A DNA stretch of 64,000 nt, taken from Actinomycetota bacterium. GTDB lineage: Bacteria; Actinomycetota; Thermoleophilia; Solirubrobacterales; Solirubrobacteraceae. Positions 35,391 through 42,356 of the stretch are shown here, piece after piece. The DNA is taken from contig JAFDWH010000004.1 in assembly GCA_018268595.1 (NCBI GenBank), forward strand, positions 363,531 through 427,530. The letters run 5' to 3'. Every line of letters begins with the position of its first letter. The first letter of the stretch is position 1. Below the pieces are notes generated by a model. That model worked only from the letters and a program-made list of their open reading frames with translations. It searched no databases and had not been told where the DNA came from. A program made the translations under genes and the position numbers.

Positions 35391-36247
35391 GCGTGGACCC
35401 CCCGTTGGGCGAGATACGTGGTGAGACCCTCCTGCCACGGCGGCAGCAGGGGTGCGTCGTCGCGCTCGCTGGCGAGTGCGCTGAAGGCGGGTCGCGGCGC
35501 CGGGCGCGGCATGTCGGCGGTCGTGCAGGGAAGCACGCGGCAGGCGATCCCCGCTTGCCGGAACGTCTCGACCGCGAGCTCGTGCCACGAGCACTGCCCG
35601 CTGCCGGCGACGTGGAAGATCCCCTGTGCGTCCTCGTCGCGCGCGAGCGCGAGCAGCGCGGGCGCGAGATGGGCCGTCGCCGTCGGGCAGCCGATCTGGT
35701 CGGTGACGACCGTGACCTCGTCGCGCTCCTCGCCGAGCGCGAGCATCGTCGCGACGAAGTTGCGCCCGCCGACGCCGAACAGCCACGACGAGCGCACGAT
35801 CGCGAACGAGAGGTCGGCCCCGGCGCCGGCGACGGCCTCCTCGCCGGCGAGCTTCGACGCCCCGTAGACGCTGTGCGGGGCGGGCGTGTCGGACTCGACG
35901 TAGGCGCCCTCCTGCGGGGAGCGGGCGCCGTCGAAGACGTAGTCGGTCGAGACGTGCACGAGCCGCGCGCCGGCGTGGGCAGCCGCCTGCGCCACGTTGC
36001 CGGCGCCCAGCGCGTTGACCGCGTCGGCGCCGTCCGGGTCGGACTCGGCGCCGTCCACGTCGGTCCAGGCGGCGCAGTTGATCACCGCGTCGACCGGCTC
36101 GTCCGACAGCGCCGCGGCGACCGCACGCTCGTCGGCGACGTCGAGGTCGCCGCGCGCGAGCGCGATCACCTCGTCGCCGCGCGCCTCGGCGGCGCGAACG
36201 ACGTCCTGGCCGAGCATTCCGCCGGCTCCGGTCACCAGCAGTCGCAT
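35387..36247 (-). CDS. rmlD: dTDP-4-dehydrorhamnose reductase
   Basis: The 286-residue protein has GAGGMLGQDVVRAA (nucleotide loop), NCAAWTDVDGAE, VSTDYVFDG and the catalytic YGASKLAGEE. It reduces dTDP-4-keto-rhamnose to dTDP-rhamnose with NAD(P)H, the last step of the pathway. Two nt separate it from the rmlA stop upstream. The preceding epimerase gene rmlC is not present in the cluster. Confidence 0.94.
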   Translation of the reverse strand: MRLLVTGAGGMLGQDVVRAAEARGDEVIALARGDLDVADERAVAAALSDEPVDAVINCAAWTDVDGAESDPDGADAVNALGAGNVAQAAAHAGARLVHVSTDYVFDGARSPQEGAYVESDTPAPHSVYGASKLAGEEAVAGAGADLSFAIVRSSWLFGVGGRNFVATMLALGEERDEVTVVTDQIGCPTATAHLAPALLALARDEDAQGIFHVAGSGQCSWHELAVETFRQAGIACRVLPCTTADMPRPAPRPAFSALASERDDAPLLPPWQEGLTTYLAQRGVHA

Positions 36248-36249
36248 CC

Positions 36250-37326
36250 CTACAGGATGCCGATTTCGCTGTTGTCGCCGACCATGAAGCGGTAGGCGCG
36301 CGGTTGGCGGTCGTCGCGGCGGATCGCGACGTTGCGGCCGAGCAGCGAGGACTCCATGCGGCCGTCGAGCCCGCACACGGACGAGCCGGCGAGCAGGATC
36401 GAGTGCTCGACCTCGGCGCGCTCGATCGCACAGCCTTCGGCGATCGCCGTGTAGGGGCCGACGTAGCAGTCGGTCAGCGTCGCGCCCGCGCCGATGATCG
36501 CCGGGCCGCGCACGGTCGAGCGGATCAGGCGCGCGCCGGCTTCGACGATCACGCGACCCTCGACCTGCGACTCGATCAGCTCGCCGTCGATCTGCTGCTC
36601 GACGTTCTCGAGGATCAGCCGGTTCGCCTCCAGCATGTCCTCGAGTCTGCCGGTGTCCTTCCACCAGCCGCTGACGATGTGCGGCTCGACGCGGCGGCCC
36701 TCGTCGACGAGGTGCTGGATCGCGTCGGTGATCTCCAGCTCGCCGCGCGCCGACGGTTCGATCGCGCGCGCCGCCTGGTGGATCTGCGGCGTGAACATGT
36801 AGACGCCGACGAGCGCGAGGTCGGTCGCCGGCTCCTGCGGCTTCTCGACGAGCCGCTTGACGGTGTTGTGGCCGTTCAGCTCGGCCACGCCGTAGTTCTC
36901 CGGATCCGGCACCGGCGTGAGCAGGATCAGCGCCTCGGGCTCGTTCGCGCGGAACGCGTCGACCAGTTCGGCTATGCCGCCCTGCAGCAGGTTGTCGCCG
37001 AGGTACATGACGAAGGGCGCGTCGCGCAGGAACGGCTCCGCCGTCAGCACCGCGTGCGCGAGGCCGAGCGGCTCGTCCTGCAGGATGTAGGTGATCTCGA
37101 CGCCGAACTGCGAGCCGTCGCCGGCGACCGCCTTGATCTCGTCGCCGGTCTCGGGCGCGATGATGATGCCGATCTCCTTGATGCCGGCGGCGGCCATCGC
37201 CTCGATGCCGTAGAAGAGGACCGGCTTGTTGGCGACCGGCACGAGCTGCTTCGCGCTGGTGTGCGTGATCGGGCGCAGGCGCGTGCCCTTGCCCCCCGAC
37301 AAGATGAGCCCCCGGAGCTGCTCCAT
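36250..37326 (-). CDS. rmlA: Glucose-1-phosphate thymidylyltransferase, long form
   Basis: The 358-residue protein starts with the sugar-nucleotidyltransferase signature LSGGKGTRLRPITHTSAKQL. VMYLGDNLLQGGI and the GWWKDTGRLEDMLEANRLIL region follow. After about residue 245 a left-handed beta-helix tail (VEGRVIVEAGARLIRSTVRG) extends it to the 355-residue class common in actinobacteria. It makes dTDP-glucose from dTTP and glucose-1-phosphate. TACGCT (37338-37333) ends 6 nt before the ATG, making this the promoter-proximal gene of the rml operon. Confidence 0.95.
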   Translation of the reverse strand: MEQLRGLILSGGKGTRLRPITHTSAKQLVPVANKPVLFYGIEAMAAAGIKEIGIIIAPETGDEIKAVAGDGSQFGVEITYILQDEPLGLAHAVLTAEPFLRDAPFVMYLGDNLLQGGIAELVDAFRANEPEALILLTPVPDPENYGVAELNGHNTVKRLVEKPQEPATDLALVGVYMFTPQIHQAARAIEPSARGELEITDAIQHLVDEGRRVEPHIVSGWWKDTGRLEDMLEANRLILENVEQQIDGELIESQVEGRVIVEAGARLIRSTVRGPAIIGAGATLTDCYVGPYTAIAEGCAIERAEVEHSILLAGSSVCGLDGRMESSLLGRNVAIRRDDRQPRAYRFMVGDNSEIGIL

Positions 37327-37330
37327 CGGC

Positions 37331-38293
37331 TCAGCGTACCGGGGGCCGTGGGGCCGTGCTGCCGACGCTCCCGGCGAAGGTGCGCCGGTAGGCGGTCGGC
37401 GTCGTGGCGGTCGCACGGCGGAAGTGCTGGCGCAGGATCGCCGCCGAGCCGAAGCCGCAGCGCTGCGCGACCGTCTCGATCGGCAGGTCGCTCGTCTCCA
37501 GCAGCCGCCGCGCGTGGTCGACGCGCTGCTGGTGCAGCCATCTGAGCGGCGTGGTCCCGGTCTCCAGGCGGAAGCGGCGGTTGAAGGTGCGCTCCGAGGT
37601 GCAGGCGTGGCGCGCCAGCTCCGCGACGGTGAGCGGGCGGTCGAGCTGCGCGAGCGCGTAGGCGCGCGTCGCCTCGAGGCCGCCGTCGTCGGCCTGCGGC
37701 ACGGCGCGCTCGATGAACTGCGCCTGGCCGCCGGCGCGGTGCGGCGCCACGACCGTCTGGCGCGCGGCGGCGTTGGCGGCGGCGGCGCCGTGGTCCTTGC
37801 GCAGCAGGTGGAGACAGAGGTCGATGCCGGCGGCGACGCCGGCGGAGGTCAGCAGGTCGCCGTCGTCGACGTAGAGCACGTCGGGGTCGACGCGGGCGCG
37901 CGGGTAGAGGTCCGCGAGCTGTTGCGCGTGGCGCCAGTGCGTCGTGACGCGGCGGCCGTCGAGCAGGCCGGCCGCACCGAGCGCGAAGGCGCCGGTGCAG
38001 ATCGAGGCGATGCGGGCGCCGCGCGCGTGGGCGGCGCGCAGCGCGTCGAGGACCGCTTGGGTCGGCGGCCACCGGCGCGGCGCGAAGCCGGGCACGAAGA
38101 CGGTGTCGGCGTGCGCCAGCGCGTCGAGCCCACGGTCCGCCACGAGCGGGAAGCCGCTGGTCGTCGCGACCTCGCCGGCGGCGGGAGCGCACAGCGCGAC
38201 GTCGTAGTGCCGGTGAAGCAGCTGGAACGGCGTCGCGAGGTCGAAGGCGACGACGTCCGGGAGCGCGAGGACGGCGATGCGGTGCGGCGACAT
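37331..38293 (-). CDS. GlxA-type AraC regulator with DJ-1/PfpI domain
   Basis: The 320-residue protein has a DJ-1/PfpI-like domain (about 1-180, RIAVLALPDVVAFDLATPFQ and ASICTGAFALGAAGLLDGR with the nucleophile-elbow cysteine). A C-terminal AraC HTH (about 215-310, with RWLHQQRVDHARRLLETSDL and RCGFGSAAILRQHFRR) follows. Such proteins activate catabolic genes. The divergent gene encodes a DJ-1 family enzyme, the likely target. TATGAT (38306-38301) ends 7 nt before ATG 38293, which favours this start over ATG 38305 inside the box. Confidence 0.9.
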   Translation of the reverse strand: MSPHRIAVLALPDVVAFDLATPFQLLHRHYDVALCAPAAGEVATTSGFPLVADRGLDALAHADTVFVPGFAPRRWPPTQAVLDALRAAHARGARIASICTGAFALGAAGLLDGRRVTTHWRHAQQLADLYPRARVDPDVLYVDDGDLLTSAGVAAGIDLCLHLLRKDHGAAAANAAARQTVVAPHRAGGQAQFIERAVPQADDGGLEATRAYALAQLDRPLTVAELARHACTSERTFNRRFRLETGTTPLRWLHQQRVDHARRLLETSDLPIETVAQRCGFGSAAILRQHFRRATATTPTAYRRTFAGSVGSTAPRPPVR

Positions 38294-38363
38294 GGCCGAA
38301 ATCATACGGAGGTTGTCATTCCTGCCACTGGCGCGGAGTCACGGGCGGCGGGAGCATCGGCGT

Positions 38364-38975
38364 ATGCAGATCGACATCCTTCTCTTCGACGGCTTCGACG
38401 ACCTCGACGCGCTCGGCCCGAACGAGCTGCTGCGCCACGCCGCGCGGGCCGGCGCGCCGTTCGAGGTCGCCTTGACGACGCTCGACGGCGCGGAGCGCGT
38501 GGTGACCGCGCTCGGCACGACGCTGATTCCCGAGCGGCCGCTCGGCGAGCGGCCCGACCTCGTGCTGGTGCCCGGCGGCGGGCTGCTCGACGGCAGTCCG
38601 ATCGGCGTGCGGGCGGAGATCGAGCGCGGCGCGATCCCGGCCGCGTTGGCGCGGCTGCACGGCGCGGGCACCGCGGTCGCGTCGGTCTGCACGGGCGCGC
38701 TGCTGCTCGCGGAGGCGGGACTGCTCGCCGGCCGGCCCGCGACGACGAACCGGCTCGCGCTCGAGCACCTGCGCGCGGCCGGCGCCGAGGTGATCGACAC
38801 GCGAGTCGTGGACGACGGCGACGTCCTCACCGCCCAGGGCGTCACCGCCGGGATCGACCTCGCGCTGTGGCTCGTCGAGCGCGAGCGCGGACGCGACTTC
38901 GCCGACGCGTTGGCGCAGGGCGTGGAGTACGAGCGGACCGGCGGCGTGTGGCGGCGCGAGGGCGCCGCCGCGTAG
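38364..38975 (+). CDS. DJ-1/PfpI family protein
   Basis: The 203-residue protein has LLFDGFDDLDALGP at the start, LVLVPGGGLLDG with the metal or oxyanion loop, and ASVCTGALLLAEAGLLAGR with the conserved nucleophile cysteine. Related enzymes include isonitrile hydratases and glyoxalase-like or amidase-like proteins. The adjacent divergent GlxA regulator contains the same fold and probably senses a related compound. GGGAG 9 nt upstream of the ATG is a usable ribosome site. Confidence 0.88.
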   Translation: MQIDILLFDGFDDLDALGPNELLRHAARAGAPFEVALTTLDGAERVVTALGTTLIPERPLGERPDLVLVPGGGLLDGSPIGVRAEIERGAIPAALARLHGAGTAVASVCTGALLLAEAGLLAGRPATTNRLALEHLRAAGAEVIDTRVVDDGDVLTAQGVTAGIDLALWLVERERGRDFADALAQGVEYERTGGVWRREGAAA

Positions 38976-38993
38976 ACGGTCCGCGCCGAGCGC

Positions 38994-39461
38994 TCAGTAC
39001 GTCCCGCCGAGCTTCGCGTGGTCCCAGGTGACCGGCGGCTCGACGGCCACGAGCTGGAGCGCCACCCGCTTGGGCGCCTGCGCGCGGAGCATCGCGAGGA
39101 CCGGCTCGGGCAGCGGGCGCGCGCCCGTGTAGCGCTCGAACAGCTCGACGCCGAAGGCGGAGACGGTCTCGAGGTCGCGGTGCAGCACGACGCGCGCCTT
39201 CCCCATCGCGCCGCGCAGCTGCTCGTACGACTCGCCCGCCTCGACCTGCCAGGTCACGCGCGCGTCGCGCTCGAGGTTGCGGACCTTCTGCGATCTCGCG
39301 TACGTCCACGCCCACGGCTCGCCGTCGCGCACCGTGAACCAGAGCGGCATCAGATGTGGCCAGCCGTCGCGGCCGTTCGTCGCGAGGATCAACGTGCGCT
39401 GCTCGTCGAGGAACGCGGCCAGCTCCGCCTCGCTCATGCGGATCTGGTCGCGGCGGCTCAC
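38994..39461 (-). CDS. Pyridoxamine-5'-phosphate-oxidase-like (PPOX class) protein
   Basis: The 155-residue split-barrel protein contains FLDEQRTLILATNGRDGWPH, LMPLWFTVRDGEPWAWTYAR and a C-terminal LVAVEPPVTWDHAKLGGTY. Actinobacterial relatives use F420 or FMN, or bind haem. The cofactor is not decidable here. GTG 39461 (11 nt after the PafBC stop) and ATG 39437 both fit. The GTG is chosen because it keeps a full first helix. Confidence 0.8.
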   Translation of the reverse strand: MSRRDQIRMSEAELAAFLDEQRTLILATNGRDGWPHLMPLWFTVRDGEPWAWTYARSQKVRNLERDARVTWQVEAGESYEQLRGAMGKARVVLHRDLETVSAFGVELFERYTGARPLPEPVLAMLRAQAPKRVALQLVAVEPPVTWDHAKLGGTY

Positions 39462-39472
39462 GGCGGCGCGCC

Positions 39473-41536
39473 TCAGGCCGCGGCCAGGTGCGCGGCGGCC
39501 TCGAGCACCGCGGCGCGCGCGTCCTCGGGCTCCAGCACGGCCGCGTCGCCGGCCTCCTTGAGCACCTCGCGCACGAGCCAGGCGACGCCGGCGAAGCTCA
39601 GCTCGACCACGACCGACCCATCCGCCAGCTCGTCCACGACCGTGCGCTCCTCGCGCGCCCAGCGCGCGCGCTCGGGCGAGATCCACAGCCGCGCGCGACG
39701 CGAGGCGGGCACCTCGCCGGTGCGCGGCCAGCCGTCCACGTCGGCGGCCGGGTCGACCTCCGGACGCGGCTCGAAGCGCTCCTTCGTGACCGTCGCGGAC
39801 TTGATGCGGTCGAGGCGGAAGTGGCGCACCGCGTCCTTGTCGGGGTCGAACGAGGCGACGTACCAGCCCTCGCGCCCGTTGATCAGCGCGTACGGCTCGA
39901 CCGTGCGCGAGGAGAAGACGCCCTCGTTCTCCTTGAAGTACTCGATCGCCAGCAGCCGCTGCTGGGCGATCGCGCGCGACACCGTCGCGGCGACCTGCGA
40001 GTCGTCGCCGCCGGCGCTCGCGACCTGCAGCCCCTCGCGGATCGGGTCCTCGCCGAGCGCCGACACGACCTTGTCGCGCACCGACGCGAGCGAGCCCTCG
40101 GGGATGTGCTCGCCGATCAGGTCGATCGCCGCGATCAGCGCCTTCGCCTCGACCGGCAGCAGCCGCGCCGGGCGTGCGAACGAGTCGCCGTAGGCCTCGG
40201 GGTCGACCTCGATCATCCCGTCCTCCTGCACCTCCGCGTAGAGGACATAGGAGCCGGCGCCGAAGTTGACGACGTTCAGCACGCCGATGTCCTCCTCCAG
40301 CTCCTGCTCGGAGATCTGCAGCGCCGCGCGCACGTCGGCGGCGGGGATCTTGCGGCCCTCGCGCCCGTTCTGGATCAGGATCGACGCGAGCGTGACAAGC
40401 CGCGCGAAGCGCTCGGGGCGGATCGCGGCGGCCTCGCGGCGACCGTTCCCGCTCGCCTCGCCGTCGCCGGCGGCGCTCGCGTCGCGCTCGCCGACGACCG
40501 GCGACGCCAGCTCCAGCTCGCCGCGGTGGCGCTCGGTCAGCAGCGCGAGCCGCTTCTCCAGCTCCTCGACCAGCTCCGGCGGACCGACGAGGCGAGCGTG
40601 CTCGCCGAGCCCCAGCACCCAGGCGACGAGCTGGCGCGGGTCCGCGTACTCGGTCGTGAAGACGCGGTCGCCGGAGCCGTCGTCGGCCGCGCGCATCTCG
40701 CCGTAGCGGCCGAAGTGGCGCTCGATCTGCCAGCCGATCCGCTCGCCGATCCGCACCTCCGCGCTGCCGACCGGGTCGCCGAACTGCCACTGGATGCGGT
40801 TCGCGTAGGCGCGCGGGTCGAAGTCGTCCGGGCGCTGGAAGTCGTGCTCCGCCTTCGACGCGTAGGCGACCTTGCCGCGGATGCGCGAGAGGCGAAAGAC
40901 GCGGATCGCCTCGCGCTCGTGCGAGCGGCCGACGAGGTAGAACTGACCGCCCTGGAACAGGAGCTGGTAGGGGTCGACCTTGCGCGCGCCCAGCTCGTCG
41001 CGCTGCATCGTGTAGTAGTCGAAGACGATCGTCTTGCGGCGGAAGATCGCCGTCTCGATCTTCGCCAGCCGCTGCGACAGGTCGTGCCCGCCGGCCGAGG
41101 CGGTGATGCCGAGCGCGATCGAGCGCTGCTCCGGCGCTTGCAGCGGGTTCGAGCGGCCCCACGAGATCTGCTGGAGCGCGAGCCGCAGCGGCTCGGCGTA
41201 GGCGAACTCGCCGTCGAGCAGCGAGAGCGCGGTCTGCAGGCCGGCCAGCTCGGCGTCGGTGAACTCGATCGCCGGCAAATGGAAGTTCTCCGGCGGCAGC
41301 GAGTAGTTCTCCTGCTCGGCGAGCCCCTCGACCGGCTTGTCGACCGACAGCTGGATGCCGAGCGCCTCCAGCTCCGAGCGGTCGGCGTAGAAGCGGCGCG
41401 CGAACGCGTCCTCGTTCATCGCGCTGTAGCCCTCGACGTCGCGCCGGATCTCCGGCGCGGTGACGGGGCGGCGCTCGGCCATCAGGTAGCTGATGAGCGA
41501 GAGCTGGCGGATGAGCTTCTCGGTGTCCTTGGCCAT
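39473..41536 (-). CDS. pafBC: Fused PafB-PafC-type WYL transcriptional activator
   Basis: The 687-residue protein is two copies of the HTH-WYL-WCX architecture joined head to tail: residues 1-330 (KLIRQLSLISYLMAERRPVT, later VFDYYTMQRDELGARKVDPY) and about 385-687 (ARLVTLASILIQNGREGRKI, later RAIAQQRLLAIEYFKENEGV). In mycobacteria PafB and PafC are separate and activate the LexA-independent DNA-damage response, sensing single-stranded DNA through WYL. Single-chain forms are known in other actinobacteria. The Pup-proteasome genes usually next to pafBC are absent here. Confidence 0.88.
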   Translation of the reverse strand: MAKDTEKLIRQLSLISYLMAERRPVTAPEIRRDVEGYSAMNEDAFARRFYADRSELEALGIQLSVDKPVEGLAEQENYSLPPENFHLPAIEFTDAELAGLQTALSLLDGEFAYAEPLRLALQQISWGRSNPLQAPEQRSIALGITASAGGHDLSQRLAKIETAIFRRKTIVFDYYTMQRDELGARKVDPYQLLFQGGQFYLVGRSHEREAIRVFRLSRIRGKVAYASKAEHDFQRPDDFDPRAYANRIQWQFGDPVGSAEVRIGERIGWQIERHFGRYGEMRAADDGSGDRVFTTEYADPRQLVAWVLGLGEHARLVGPPELVEELEKRLALLTERHRGELELASPVVGERDASAAGDGEASGNGRREAAAIRPERFARLVTLASILIQNGREGRKIPAADVRAALQISEQELEEDIGVLNVVNFGAGSYVLYAEVQEDGMIEVDPEAYGDSFARPARLLPVEAKALIAAIDLIGEHIPEGSLASVRDKVVSALGEDPIREGLQVASAGGDDSQVAATVSRAIAQQRLLAIEYFKENEGVFSSRTVEPYALINGREGWYVASFDPDKDAVRHFRLDRIKSATVTKERFEPRPEVDPAADVDGWPRTGEVPASRRARLWISPERARWAREERTVVDELADGSVVVELSFAGVAWLVREVLKEAGDAAVLEPEDARAAVLEAAAHLAAA

Positions 41537-41645
41537 GGGGGAGTCGGAACACCTTAGTCAGCGGGCCTTCGCGGGCTCGCCGCTGGGTCCGCCGGCCGGC
41601 CGCAATTTGCGGAGTTTGCCGGGGGGCGAGCGGACGCTCGAGCGG

Positions 41646-41651
41646 TACGGT
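41646..41651 (+). promoter_or_regulatory. Putative -10 box TACGGT of the SDR gene
   Basis: Ends 6 nt before the ATG at 41658. A CCGCAA-T-TTGCGG inverted repeat lies upstream at 41600-41612, between this promoter and the divergent pafBC start. Confidence 0.45.
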
Positions 41652-41657
41652 TGACGC

Positions 41658-42356
41658 ATGTCGGCCGATCGCAGCGCGCTCGTGACAGGCGGCACCGGCG
41701 GGCTCGGCGCGGCCGTCGTGCGGCGCCTGCTCGACGACGGCTGGCGCGTCGTCGTGCCGTGGGTCGCCGAGCGCGAGCTGGAGCGCGTCGAGCGGCGCGA
41801 CGGGCTCGAGCTGGTGCAGGCCGACCTGTTCGAGCCGGACGCGGTCGCGACGGCGGTCGCGCTCGCGGCCGGTCGCGCGGAGGCGCCGCTGCGCGCGGTC
41901 GTGAACCTCGTCGGCGGCTTCCAGCAGGGCGCGCGCGTGGCGGAGGCCCCGATCGAGCAGTTCGAGGCGCAACTGCGGCTCAACCTGCGCCCGACCTACC
42001 TCGTCACGCAAGCCGCGCTCCCGCACCTCGTCGCCGCCGGCGGCGGCGCGATCGTGTGCGTCGGCACGCGCGCGGCGCTGCAGCCGTTCCCCGGCGCGGC
42101 CGGCTACGTGACCGCGAAGGCCGGCGTGATCGCGTTCGCGCAGGCGGTCGCGGTCGAGTACCGCGACGAGGGCGTGCGCTGCAACGCGCTGCTGCCGAGC
42201 GTGATCGACACGCCCGCCAACCGCGCCGCGATGCCGAGCGCCGACTTCGCCAAGTGGGTCGCCCCGCAGCAGCTCGCCGCGACGATCGCGTTCCTCTGCT
42301 CAGACGAGGGAGCCGCCACCAGCGGCGCCGCGATCCCCGTCTACGGCCGCGCCTGA
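41658..42356 (+). CDS. Short-chain dehydrogenase/reductase
   Basis: The 232-residue protein has the Rossmann TGGTGGLGAAVV near the start, NLVGGF in place of NNAG, and the active-site GYVTAKAGVIAF (Tyr-x3-Lys). The usual catalytic serine position holds Thr (VCVGTRAAL). It would reduce or oxidise a hydroxyl group with NAD(P). The last 57 bp overlap the 3' end of the opposite LuxR-type gene, an unusually long tail-to-tail overlap. Confidence 0.88.
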   Translation: MSADRSALVTGGTGGLGAAVVRRLLDDGWRVVVPWVAERELERVERRDGLELVQADLFEPDAVATAVALAAGRAEAPLRAVVNLVGGFQQGARVAEAPIEQFEAQLRLNLRPTYLVTQAALPHLVAAGGGAIVCVGTRAALQPFPGAAGYVTAKAGVIAFAQAVAVEYRDEGVRCNALLPSVIDTPANRAAMPSADFAKWVAPQQLAATIAFLCSDEGAATSGAAIPVYGRA

